Shown here: positions 1 to 6,270 of the stretch, one piece after another
Numbering within the stretch: the first letter of the stretch is position 1
Layout of the letters: every line of letters begins with the position of its first letter
Position numbers and translations under genes: made by a program
Notes under the pieces: model-generated
What the model was told of the DNA's origin: nothing
What the model saw: the letters and a program-made list of their open reading frames with translations, nothing else
Database searches by the model: none
Source: CAYNNQ01 sp051748085
GTDB taxonomy: Bacteria > Desulfobacterota > Desulfovibrionia > Desulfovibrionales > Desulfonatronovibrionaceae
DNA length: 8,546 nucleotides
Direction of reading: 5' to 3'
Assembly (NCBI GenBank): GCA_051748085.1
Contig: JBNJHA010000083.1
Location: forward strand, 1 to 8,546

Positions 1-188
1 TGAGCGGCCTGAAAAATCTGCCCCGCCAGACCAAAAACATGGTCTTGGCCAATTCTCTGCATGAAATGGCCCAAAGAGCGTCCATGCTCAGCTCGCAGGT
101 GAACACGGAAGCACAAAGCGCCAAAATGATTCAGGCCATGGATCTGTTACAGCAGGTTCAGGTCGAATTGGGAACAGGCAGTCAGTAA
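1..188 (+). CDS. C-terminal end of an unrecognised protein (5' part outside the window)
   Basis: An open frame enters from the left edge (first full codon at 3) and stops at TAA 186-188, giving the last 61 residues of a protein. The visible part is rich in Gln, Ala, Met and Leu with no Pro after the first few residues, which suggests long amphipathic helices, possibly a coiled coil, ending in LGTGSQ. The other two plus frames are closed early, so this frame is the likely coding one. I do not recognise the family from this tail. Helical tails of this kind occur in many protein classes, so no function is assigned. It is followed directly by the degraded region at 189-607. Confidence 0.55.
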   Translation, partial: SGLKNLPRQTKNMVLANSLHEMAQRASMLSSQVNTEAQSAKMIQAMDLLQQVQVELGTGSQ

Positions 189-190
189 TA

Positions 191-316
191 CGAGGAGGCC
201 AGTTCTCGGTTTCGGATGTGAAAGCACTCTGCCTCGAGGTTCTGGACTGTCATTCTGAGGGAACGCTTCGCGGCCGGAGAATATCGTTTTTTGATGAACA
301 AATACGTGTGAACAAT
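191..316 (+). pseudogene. Possible Phd/YefM-type antitoxin remnant
   Basis: The frame starting at 191 reads FSVSDVKALCLEVLD at 203-247. This resembles the opening segment of Phd/YefM antitoxins, typically VSEFKAKCLxLLD, which forms the first DNA-binding strand and helix. A good Shine-Dalgarno string (aggagg, 193-198) lies just upstream, but the only in-frame start I see is GTG at 218, which is too far away and inside the motif. After the aspartate the frame no longer matches the usual continuation (TGEPLxITRRGKPxARL) and stops at 314-316. I read it as a broken antitoxin gene paired with the PIN toxin fragment downstream. The match is short, so chance similarity is possible. Confidence 0.35.
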
Positions 317-323
317 TAAAACC

Positions 324-382
324 GGAATCGTTATTGGGATTTGACTTGCTGCCAAAATATCTTTGATCCCGATAACGATTCC
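324..382. repeat. 17-bp near-perfect inverted repeat, 25-base spacer
   Basis: The arm ggaatcgttattgggat (324-340) is matched by atcccgataacgattcc (366-382), 16 of 17 bases complementary, separated by 25 bases. As RNA this would form a stable stem. No T-run follows on either strand, so it is not a standard intrinsic terminator. The right arm sits exactly where the recognisable PIN-domain fragment begins, between the two toxin-antitoxin remnants. It could be a scar of the rearrangement that destroyed that locus, an operator, or a small mobile-element trace; the sequence does not decide between these. Confidence 0.7.
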
Positions 383-560
383 CTCAAGTTGTTTTAAGCA
401 GGTCGAAAAATGGCTCTCCGCCGGGAAAACCGCTCTTAGGACACTGGATGCGTTGCACATTGCCTGTTGCTGGAATTTGCGGGCTAAACTTATAAGCTGT
501 GACAACATAATGCACAAAAGTGCTTTGGTGCTTGGACTGGAGAGCATATTTACAGGTTAG
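363..560 (+). pseudogene. PIN-domain (VapC-like) toxin, C-terminal remnant
   Basis: The frame ending at TAG 558-560 encodes the C-terminal half of a PIN-domain ribonuclease: VEKWLSAGKTALRTLDALHIA, then LISCDNIMHKSALVLGL. The RTLDALHIA motif and the ISCD motif carry two of the conserved acidic residues that bind metal in VapC-type toxins. The N-terminal half is missing: there is no first aspartate strand (usually near residues 4-8), and the segment before the motifs is replaced by a short IPITIPSS stretch encoded by the inverted repeat. The only start is a TTG at 363 with no good ribosome-binding site. PIN toxins are normally about 120-140 residues; this frame gives 65. Likely inactive, but the C-terminal motifs are well kept, so decay may be recent. 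Confidence 0.6.
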
Positions 561-607
561 ATTGAATACCGCCCCAAATTCACCGCTTCTATATACGGCC
601 CGTATTT

Positions 608-943
608 TCAGGTCTTGACCTTCAGTTCCTCCAGCAGACCGTCCATATAGTTTATCATGTGCATTCTGAGTTCAGGAGATGCGTATCCCACACAGGCGCA
701 GCGAATTTTTTCCTCGGAACGGACTAGAAACTCCAGCTTTATCCAGCCCTCATCAGTTTCCAGGGCCATGTAATACGGACCGCATTCGCTAAAATGCTCC
801 GTGCGGATATCGCTGAGCATGTTCCTGGGGACCGGCAATTTATAAATGCCCGGCAACCCTCCCTGCAAACCCATTTCAGACAGCCTTTGCTCAATCCTGC
901 CCACGTCCTCGGGGCTGACTTCATCCACCATATAACAACGCAT
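608..943 (-). CDS. Small conserved-looking hypothetical protein, last gene of the hem operon
   Basis: 111 residues from ATG (complement of 941-943). I do not recognise the family. The protein is soluble, with no signal peptide or membrane segment. It begins MRCYMVDEVSPEDV, followed by a predicted helix to about residue 25, a Pro/Gly-rich turn (GGLPGIYKLPVPRNM, 28-42), strands around 58-86 and a C-terminal helix (PELRMHMINYM onward). Cysteines are at 3, 54, 82 and 84. ATG is preferred over the in-frame TTG just upstream because aaggag at 953-958 lies 8 bases before it. That site lies within the last codons of hemA, and the gap from the hemA stop is only 5 bases, so translation is probably coupled to hemA. 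Position suggests a link to tetrapyrrole metabolism, but this is inference from context only. Confidence 0.75.
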   Translation of the reverse strand: MRCYMVDEVSPEDVGRIEQRLSEMGLQGGLPGIYKLPVPRNMLSDIRTEHFSECGPYYMALETDEGWIKLEFLVRSEEKIRCACVGYASPELRMHMINYMDGLLEELKVKT

Positions 944-948
944 CAAAT

Positions 949-2265
949 TTACTCCTTGTATTTCTTGCGATCCTGATGGGCATTGTCCGGAATATCTTCC
1001 TTGTCCAGATTAAACATCCTCCGGGCAAGATGGATAAATTGACTTGCGGAACCTTCCTCCTGCGCCCGGCGCTTTAAAAACACGATCGGTTCGCGGTATA
1101 ATTTATGGACAAGGGAATAAGCCATGGTTTCCAGGGCCTGACCGGTAGCTTCATCCGAACGTCCCATGGAGCGCAGAGTCTTTTTTATTTCCTTCCTGGC
1201 TATTTCCTCGCCGCTGTCGAGCAGGGATTTTATAGTCGGCGTCAGGTCAAGTTCATTCAGCCAGCCCATGAACTTGTCTTTTTCAGCCTGTATAAGCTCA
1301 CGGGCTTTGCGGGCTTCTTCTTTACGCCCGGCCAAATTTTCTTCCACGACTTCCTTCAAATCGTCGATATCGTATAAATAAACATTATCGAGCATGTTCA
1401 CGTCCGGATCCACATCCCTGGGAACCGCGATATCAATAAAAAACATGGGCCTGTTCTTTCTTTTCTTGAGCACCTTTCGAACTTGCGACGCACTGATAAC
1501 CGTGGAGCTCGCGCCGGTGGAACTGATCACGATATCTACCTGACTCAGATACTCGGCAATGTCCTCGAAACAGACTGCCTGCCCGGAAAACCTTGCGGCC
1601 AGTTCCTGCCCCCGCCTGAGAGTTCTGTTGGCGACCAGGATTTCCGAGGCCCCGCAATTCAACAGATGGGTAGCCGCCAGCTCCGCCATTTCACCGGCCC
1701 CGATAAGCATGGCCCTTTTCCCTTCCAGCTCGCCGAAAATCTTTCGGGCCAGTTCAACAGCGGCATAGCTTATAGAAACCGCGCTGGAGGCCACCGCTGT
1801 CTCCGTCCGCACCCTTTTGGCCACTGAAAACGACTTGTGAAGCAGGCGGTTTATAATCGGCCCCGGCGCTCTGTGATATACCGCCTTTCGATACGAATCC
1901 TTCAGCTGACCCAGAATCTGGGGCTCGCCAAGCACCATGGAATCGAGGCTGGAAGCAACGGCAAACAAATGCTCGACCGCATCTTCATCCTCGAGGACAT
2001 AGGCGTGTTCCTCTAAAATCCGCATGTCGCCGGCGCATTCGTTCGCCCATATTTCAAGAATTTCAAGGTGCTTAACAGATTCCTGCCTGTCAGTCACACA
2101 AAGGATTTCCACCCGGTTGCAGGTGGACAAAACATGGGCCTCACGGATGCAGGCACACTCCCGAAAGAGAAAGGAAGGGTCCATATTGGTCAGCGCAAAC
2201 TTCTCACGGACATCAACGTCAGCGCGATTATGGTTTATTCCCAGTAAGTATATTGTATGATCCAT
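949..2265 (-). CDS. hemA: Glutamyl-tRNA reductase
   Basis: 438 residues, a normal length for GluTR. It reduces glutamyl-tRNA(Glu) with NADPH to glutamate-1-semialdehyde, the committed step of C5 tetrapyrrole synthesis, in the cytoplasm. The catalytic domain opens with IYLLGINHNRADVDVREKF and carries STCNRVEI with the nucleophilic Cys at 49. GEPQILGQLKDSY lies at 113-125. The NADPH-binding domain shows LIGAGEMAELAA (187-198), VANRT (211-215), SSTGAS and FFIDIAVPRDVDP (275-287). The helical dimerisation domain fills roughly 310-420, with a charged tail after it. The start is fixed by the family N-terminus. It directly abuts the stop of the upstream gene (TAA then ATG), and I see no Shine-Dalgarno sequence before it, so expression probably depends on translation of that gene. 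Confidence 0.97.
   Translation of the reverse strand: MDHTIYLLGINHNRADVDVREKFALTNMDPSFLFRECACIREAHVLSTCNRVEILCVTDRQESVKHLEILEIWANECAGDMRILEEHAYVLEDEDAVEHLFAVASSLDSMVLGEPQILGQLKDSYRKAVYHRAPGPIINRLLHKSFSVAKRVRTETAVASSAVSISYAAVELARKIFGELEGKRAMLIGAGEMAELAATHLLNCGASEILVANRTLRRGQELAARFSGQAVCFEDIAEYLSQVDIVISSTGASSTVISASQVRKVLKKRKNRPMFFIDIAVPRDVDPDVNMLDNVYLYDIDDLKEVVEENLAGRKEEARKARELIQAEKDKFMGWLNELDLTPTIKSLLDSGEEIARKEIKKTLRSMGRSDEATGQALETMAYSLVHKLYREPIVFLKRRAQEEGSASQFIHLARRMFNLDKEDIPDNAHQDRKKYKE
953..958 (-). promoter_or_regulatory. Ribosome-binding site inside the hemA tail
   Basis: aaggag on the minus strand, 8 bases before the ATG of the small downstream gene, lies within the final Lys-Glu codons of hemA. 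It decides the ATG at 943 over the TTG at 946, which would be only 5 bases away, and implies coupling of the two genes. Confidence 0.6.
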
Positions 2266-3093
2266 TTATGGTCTAAAAGTATGATGAGTGGATAAGAAAT
2301 AATTTATGCCCAAAAGGGACACGACACTGACGGCAAAAATAAATATGGCCAGTTTGGCCGTTTTTCTGCCCTGCCATCCAAAAGCCAGTCTTTGATGAAA
2401 AAGATAGGCGAAGACCAGCCATATGCCGATGGTAACGACTTCCTTGGGATCCCAGGAAAAAATTTTATCCCAGGCGATGGCCGCCCAGGTAAATCCGGAA
2501 AGCAGGCCTAAGGTAAACAGGGGGAAGCCCCATAAAACCGCGAGCTTGTTGACCCGGTCAAAAGCGTTCAGGGAAGGCATGTCTTTTAAAAACCCGTCCA
2601 GCTTTGCCTTGGTCTTTATTTTTCGCTCCAGGAAAATATAGGCGATGCCCGCTCCGCAAGCCATGGCCAAAAGCCCCATGCTCAAAAAGAGTGAGCCTAT
2701 ATGCAGACAGAACCAAAGCCAGCTCAAAGAATCAGGAATATCCAATTTGACCTGGGATACGGCCAGGGAAGAGGTAAACAGGATTAGAGCCAGCGGAGCA
2801 GCGGTCAAGGCTAAAAATTCCAGCTTTATTCTCCACCACATGGCGAAATAAACCAGCAGAAATATCCAGGCCAGAAAACTGAAATAAAACTGATTCTGGG
2901 TCAAAGCCTGGGCTTGCGGCAAATAAATTTTTGCCGCCAGATCAAAAGAATGCAGCACAAAGCCCGCTATAGCCAGACGGATAGCCGCTTTTTTCGCCCC
3001 CGGCCTGCCGGCCGTGAATCCGTAAAGATAAACAGCCGCTCCGGTGAAATACAAAAATACAATGCTCAAATCAAAAAGCTTAAACAAGAGCAT
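2266..3093 (-). CDS. ccsA: CcsA/HemX-type membrane protein (cytochrome c assembly family)
   Basis: 275 residues, an integral membrane protein with about eight hydrophobic segments (roughly 5-25, 38-56, 68-86, 95-113, 128-154, 187-206, 219-235, 247-266). The family signature is the tryptophan-rich FSWDPKEVVTIGIWLVFAYLFHQR (212-235), the WWD-type heme-handling motif of CcsA/CcmF/CcmC proteins. Candidate heme-ligand histidines are H48, H131, H233 and H270/H271. In system II, CcsA with Ccs1 moves heme across the membrane and attaches it to cytochrome c. HemX, a relative encoded beside hemA in Bacillus, lowers HemA level instead. Position beside hemA supports either role. ATG at 3093 is preferred over the adjacent TTG (3096); aggag at 3103-3107 could serve both. 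It overlaps the upstream gene by 14 bases. Confidence 0.88.
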   Translation of the reverse strand: MLLFKLFDLSIVFLYFTGAAVYLYGFTAGRPGAKKAAIRLAIAGFVLHSFDLAAKIYLPQAQALTQNQFYFSFLAWIFLLVYFAMWWRIKLEFLALTAAPLALILFTSSLAVSQVKLDIPDSLSWLWFCLHIGSLFLSMGLLAMACGAGIAYIFLERKIKTKAKLDGFLKDMPSLNAFDRVNKLAVLWGFPLFTLGLLSGFTWAAIAWDKIFSWDPKEVVTIGIWLVFAYLFHQRLAFGWQGRKTAKLAIFIFAVSVVSLLGINYFLSTHHTFRP

Positions 3094-3754
3094 CAACCAA
3101 ATCTCCTATACCGGCCTGCATGGATGCCGGAAGCTCCTTTTCCAGAATGCGAATCAATCCTTGCCTGTCCCCATCACGCAATGCCTTCAAGACATCGTCC
3201 TCGACCAGCCGCCTGAAAATCTCGGCGTTCTCATTCTGACATCTATCCTGCAGGAGAACCGGTTCGCGGATCGCCCGGAGCAGCTCAGCCAACAGGGCAT
3301 ATTCCGGTCCAAAAACATGGTCAAGCTTTTCCTTCACCCGGCGGCTGAGAGCCGGACTCGCGCCGGAAGTGGACACCGCTATATTCAAATCTCCCCGGGA
3401 AAATAAAGCCGGCAAAATCATGTCCCCGCCCTCGCATGTCGCCACATTACAGGGGACCCCCGCCTTTTTGCATGCTCTAAAAACCCGCAGATTTTCTTCT
3501 TTATCCGCGGTGCAGGCAAAAGCCAGACTAACTCCCCGCAACAGATCGGAGGTAAAGGCTTGTTCGATAAATTCAATGTCCTCTGTTCCGGCCCGCGCGC
3601 AGACCTCGTCCGCTCGCGCGTAGGGATCAACAACACGAATCGCGGCTGGGCCGCAGGATGTCAGCGTTTTAATTTTCCTGCATGCGACGCGGCCACCTCC
3701 GACAACCAGGCAAATCCGTTCGGACAAATCCAGAAACAATGGGAAATAATTCAT
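3080..3754 (-). CDS. sirC: Precorrin-2 dehydrogenase (SirC/Met8p/CysG N-terminal family)
   Basis: 224 residues. This family oxidises precorrin-2 to sirohydrochlorin with NAD+; some members also insert iron to make siroheme. The NAD-binding fold opens with LVVGGGRVACRKI (16-28). CNVATCEGGDMILPALFSRGDLNIAVSTSGASPALSRRVKEKLD (102-145) is the conserved centre, followed by a helical C-terminal region. No SAM-methyltransferase domain is attached, unlike enterobacterial CysG. The aspartate that is catalytic in CysG (D104, in CNVVD) aligns with Thr106 here, and the segment is one residue shorter. That makes chelatase activity doubtful and fits a dehydrogenase-only enzyme working with a separate CbiK-type chelatase. 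ATG 3754 is the only start after an in-frame stop; its ribosome-binding site is weak. First gene of the operon. Confidence 0.9.
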   Translation of the reverse strand: MNYFPLFLDLSERICLVVGGGRVACRKIKTLTSCGPAAIRVVDPYARADEVCARAGTEDIEFIEQAFTSDLLRGVSLAFACTADKEENLRVFRACKKAGVPCNVATCEGGDMILPALFSRGDLNIAVSTSGASPALSRRVKEKLDHVFGPEYALLAELLRAIREPVLLQDRCQNENAEIFRRLVEDDVLKALRDGDRQGLIRILEKELPASMQAGIGDLVDALV

Positions 3755-3902
3755 CGCCTTCGTTTACTCGATCAAGCTCAACCTGTAAACCAAAGCGCGA
3801 CGGCAATTTACAAACTGAAAGTCTCGCCCTTGCAGTCCGGGACTTACAGGCGTAAAAGAAAATTTTTGCTAACCATTCAGCGCATATTTTCAGGATTTCC
3901 GC
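3755..3902. promoter_or_regulatory. Divergent intergenic region between the hem operon and the glycosyltransferase gene
   Basis: 148 bases separate two divergent start codons, so promoters for both directions should lie here. I found no convincing -35/-10 pair. The best plus-strand candidate (ttgcag 3830-3835, taaaag 3853-3858, 17-base spacer) is weak. GTAAA/TTTAC words recur: gtttac 3762-3767, tgtaaa 3784-3789, tttaca 3807-3812 and gtaaaa 3852-3857. The pair tgtaaa/tttaca forms an inverted repeat with a 17-base spacer. These could be regulator half-sites, but the words are short and A/T-rich. Confidence 0.4.
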
Positions 3903-5123
3903 ATGCCGCAAAATAAATATCTTGTTGTGCAACTGGCCAGAATGGGCGATTTGATCCAAAGCAAACGTCTTATATTGTCTTTGGAAAGGGCCGGGGAAGT
4001 CTGTCTGCTTATTGATCATTCCCTGCGGGAACTGGCCGGAATAATATATCCGGGGGCCCGGATATTAACCCTTCCCGCGCATGGCGGAAAGCAATTTTGC
4101 CCTGCTGAACGTCTGAAAAAAATTCAAGCAGTTTTTAAGACCCTGCTGGCCGAGAATTTCGACCAGGTATACAATCTCAACTTTTCCGGACTGAATTTTT
4201 CCCTGGCCAGATTATTTCCTCCGGAAAAAACACAGGGTTACCTGATGATCAACGGCCAGCCGAGCAAAAGCAAATGGACACGAATGGCCTTTAATCTCAC
4301 CCGCTCCAGGACAAAATCGCCTATAAACCTCGTGGATCTCTGGGGACTGCATGCGCCGGAACCGGTTCATCCGGACCGCATCAATCCATGTCCAGGGCCG
4401 GGCGGAGATGAACTGGCGGTTGTCCTGGCCGGAAGGAACCAGAGAAGATCCATTCCCGCCCAGGTTTTAAGCGGCTTGATATTCAGTTTGCTGCAAAGAA
4501 CCAACGCCTCTTCGGCCGTCTTGCTCGGAGGTGAGCAGGATCGCGCCAAAGCCGCGGAACTCAAAAAATATCTGCCCCGAAGCATCTCGCGCAACCTGAA
4601 GGATCTGACAGGCAAAACATCCTGGTCCGATCTGGTGGACAAAATCGGCTCGTCCGCCGCAGTGCTCACTCCGGATACCGGACCAATGCATTTGGCAGCA
4701 CATTTGGGCGTGCCGGTATGGGCCTTTTTCTTTTCCTCGGCCTGGTGTTTTGAAACCGGACCGTACGGTTCCGGGCACAACATTTTCCAAACCGTGCCCG
4801 CGTGTGCCCCATGCCTGGAAAACAGGCCATGCCGATTCAAAATGAAATGTCACAAGCTTCTTGCCGACCCCGAATTGCTTCGTTTCATTCTCAAAAAAAA
4901 TTCGCAGCCGCCCGAAGATATACTCTACATGCGCTCGGAAACCGATTGCCTGGGCACCATCTACAACCCGGTTTGCGGAGAGGACCCCTACCGGCTGCAG
5001 CGCGGGCAATTGCGCGAATGTCTGTATGCCTATCATTTTCCCGATCAGGACAGACAATTTTTTATCGGCCCGGAAGCAGCCGGCTACATCTATCCGGAAA
5101 GGGAGTGGATACTTCCGGATTAA
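3903..5123 (+). CDS. Glycosyltransferase family 9 (heptosyltransferase-like) protein
   Basis: 406 residues. GT9 enzymes transfer ADP-heptose or related sugars to lipopolysaccharide core or other envelope acceptors at the cytoplasmic face of the inner membrane. The N-terminal Rossmann domain begins LVVQLARMGDLIQSKRLI (7-24), matching the RLGD-type acceptor loop. The C-terminal domain carries LAVVLAGRN (171-179), SSAVLLGGEQD (203-213) and the donor-site motif TPDTGPMHLAAHLGVPVWAFF (256-276). A cysteine cluster follows (C301, C304, C310, C316), common in GT9 proteins. About 65 residues beyond the usual end (from around 340) form an extension containing C349, C358 and C373. The sugar and acceptor cannot be told from sequence. 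Ribosome-binding site agga at 3892-3895 is modest. First gene of the plus-strand group. Confidence 0.9.
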   Translation: MPQNKYLVVQLARMGDLIQSKRLILSLERAGEVCLLIDHSLRELAGIIYPGARILTLPAHGGKQFCPAERLKKIQAVFKTLLAENFDQVYNLNFSGLNFSLARLFPPEKTQGYLMINGQPSKSKWTRMAFNLTRSRTKSPINLVDLWGLHAPEPVHPDRINPCPGPGGDELAVVLAGRNQRRSIPAQVLSGLIFSLLQRTNASSAVLLGGEQDRAKAAELKKYLPRSISRNLKDLTGKTSWSDLVDKIGSSAAVLTPDTGPMHLAAHLGVPVWAFFFSSAWCFETGPYGSGHNIFQTVPACAPCLENRPCRFKMKCHKLLADPELLRFILKKNSQPPEDILYMRSETDCLGTIYNPVCGEDPYRLQRGQLRECLYAYHFPDQDRQFFIGPEAAGYIYPEREWILPD

Positions 5124-5166
5124 GGCCGGCGGCAAACTTAAACACGCTCTTTCCCTGACAAACTTT

Positions 5167-5198
5167 GTCCCTTGCGCGAAGCGAACGGTTCAAGGGAT
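5167..5198 (+). promoter_or_regulatory. Hairpin enclosing the leader-ORF ribosome-binding site upstream of moaA
   Basis: tcccttg (5168-5174) is fully complementary to caaggga (5191-5197), with a possible G-U pair added at 5167/5198. The loop is 16 bases and contains a small cgc-gaa-gcg inner stem. The right arm contains aaggga, the best Shine-Dalgarno sequence before moaA. No T-run follows, so it is not an intrinsic terminator. If formed in the mRNA it would mask that site. Confidence 0.45.
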
Positions 5199-5204
5199 TC
5201 AATA

Positions 5205-5231
5205 ATGAAACATCAAGAGAACAATTTATGA
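5205..5231 (+). CDS. Possible 8-residue leader peptide overlapping the moaA start
   Basis: ATG at 5205 opens a short frame encoding MKHQENNL, stopping at TGA 5229-5231, which overlaps the moaA ATG (5228-5230) in an ATGA arrangement. aaggga at 5192-5197 is 7 bases upstream, a better site and spacing than anything in front of moaA itself (only a weak aagaga-like string). This suggests translation of the short frame delivers ribosomes to moaA. It may equally be a chance ORF, since eight codons carry little information. Confidence 0.3.
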   Translation: MKHQENNL

Positions 5232-6226
5232 TTGTCGACAAATATGGCCGTGGAGTAAACTATCTGCGCATCAGTGTAACTGATCGCTGCAATTTATGCT
5301 GCTTTTACTGCCGGGACAGCCGCTGCATCAAGTTCCTTCCGCACGAGAGCATCCTGCGTTACGAAGAAATGCTGCGCATAATTTCAGCGGCCGGGGATAC
5401 CGGAGTCAGCAAATTGCGCCTGACCGGGGGCGAGCCGTTTGCCCGCAAGGGGCTTATCAGCTTTGTCGAAATGATCCGTTCCGACTATCCGGACATGGAC
5501 TTGCGCATAACCACGAATGGGACGCTGCTCGCAAAGAAAATTGATACCTTAAGACGGAAGGGGCTCAAACACCTGAACATTTCCCTGGACACCCTTAACC
5601 GGAAAAAATATGAGAAAATAACCGGCAGAGATTTGTACAAGCGCGTGCGGCAGGCGATTGACGACGCTCTGGCCTCTGGATTTCGGGTAAAGATCAACAT
5701 CGTGGCTTTAAAAGGCATAAACGATGATGAATTGGCCGAATTTGTCCGTTTCGCCTTGAATAACCCCCTGGATGTCCGCTTTATAGAATTCATGCCTGTG
5801 GGCGGCAAGACTTTGTGGAACCAGGATTTTTACTGGTCATGCAAGGATATACTCAGTGCGGCGCAGAAGATAACCCCCCTGGAAGCTGTCCCCGAACACA
5901 AAAAAACCAGCGGCCCGGCAAAGTTATTCGCCCTCCCGGAAGGAAAAGGCCGCTTGGGTGTCATTTCTCCCTTAAGCAATCATTTTTGCAACCAATGCAA
6001 CCGTCTGCGGGTAACTCCGGACGGGCGGCTTAGAACCTGTCTTTTTTCGGACAAGGAATACCTGCTGCGCGGGCTGCTGCGTTCCCCGAAAATAAGCCAG
6101 GCTCAATTTAAAAAAGTCGTTGAAACGGCGGCAAAAGACAAACCGCTCGGATACAAACTTCTTAAGGAACACCAGCAGCAAAATGAAAGTGTCTGTCAAA
6201 AAATAATGTCCGCTATAGGCGGTTGA
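5228..6226 (+). CDS. moaA: GTP 3',8-cyclase MoaA (molybdenum cofactor synthesis)
   Basis: 332 residues, full length for MoaA. A radical-SAM enzyme that converts GTP to 3',8-cyclo-GTP, the first step of molybdopterin synthesis; MoaC acts next. The N-terminal cluster motif CNLCCFYC gives C21, C25 and C28 (CxxxCxxC) for the SAM-bound 4Fe-4S cluster. LRLTGGEPFARK follows, then TTNGTLL and LNISLDTL in the barrel. The C-terminal cluster motif CNQCNRLRV...GRLRTC supplies C254, C257 and C271 for the GTP-binding cluster. The chain ends in Gly-Gly, typical of MoaA. ATG 5228 gives the family-standard start MIVDKYGRGVNYLRISVTDRCN; an in-frame TTG at 5165 would add 21 unsupported residues. The usual Met-Pro after the third cysteine is Arg-Asp here. 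Confidence 0.96.
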   Translation: MIVDKYGRGVNYLRISVTDRCNLCCFYCRDSRCIKFLPHESILRYEEMLRIISAAGDTGVSKLRLTGGEPFARKGLISFVEMIRSDYPDMDLRITTNGTLLAKKIDTLRRKGLKHLNISLDTLNRKKYEKITGRDLYKRVRQAIDDALASGFRVKINIVALKGINDDELAEFVRFALNNPLDVRFIEFMPVGGKTLWNQDFYWSCKDILSAAQKITPLEAVPEHKKTSGPAKLFALPEGKGRLGVISPLSNHFCNQCNRLRVTPDGRLRTCLFSDKEYLLRGLLRSPKISQAQFKKVVETAAKDKPLGYKLLKEHQQQNESVCQKIMSAIGG

Positions 6227-6260
6227 TTCGCCGGGATGCTGATTGTCGCGGATTAAGATG

Positions 6261-6265
6261 GGAGG
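6261..6265 (+). promoter_or_regulatory. Ribosome-binding site fixing the alr start
   Basis: ggagg lies 5 bases before ATG 6271. The in-frame TTG at 6223, overlapping the moaA stop, has no comparable site and would add 16 residues unlike the family, so 6271 is the start. Confidence 0.7.
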
Positions 6266-6270
6266 CAAAG

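Noticed and set aside
294..362. MNKYV start as a possible true N-terminus of the PIN toxin
   Set aside because: The frame has stops at 309 and 342, no well-placed ribosome-binding site, and too few codons to hold the missing domain half.
182..547. 121-codon minus-strand frame over the degraded region
   Set aside because: It is the complement of the PIN and antitoxin fragments, and its symmetrical IPITIP segment comes from the inverted repeat.
593..608. Small hairpin (atacg/cgtat) followed by four T bases
   Set aside because: A 5-bp stem is too weak to call a terminator, and it would face the end of the minus-strand operon from the wrong strand.
4467..5135. 222-codon open frame on the minus strand
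   Set aside because: Antisense to the glycosyltransferase gene; no recognisable motif and no ribosome-binding site of note.
5124..5227. Molybdenum cofactor riboswitch before moaA
   Set aside because: The gap is about 104 bases, and apart from one short hairpin I see none of the multi-helix structure of the known Moco motif.
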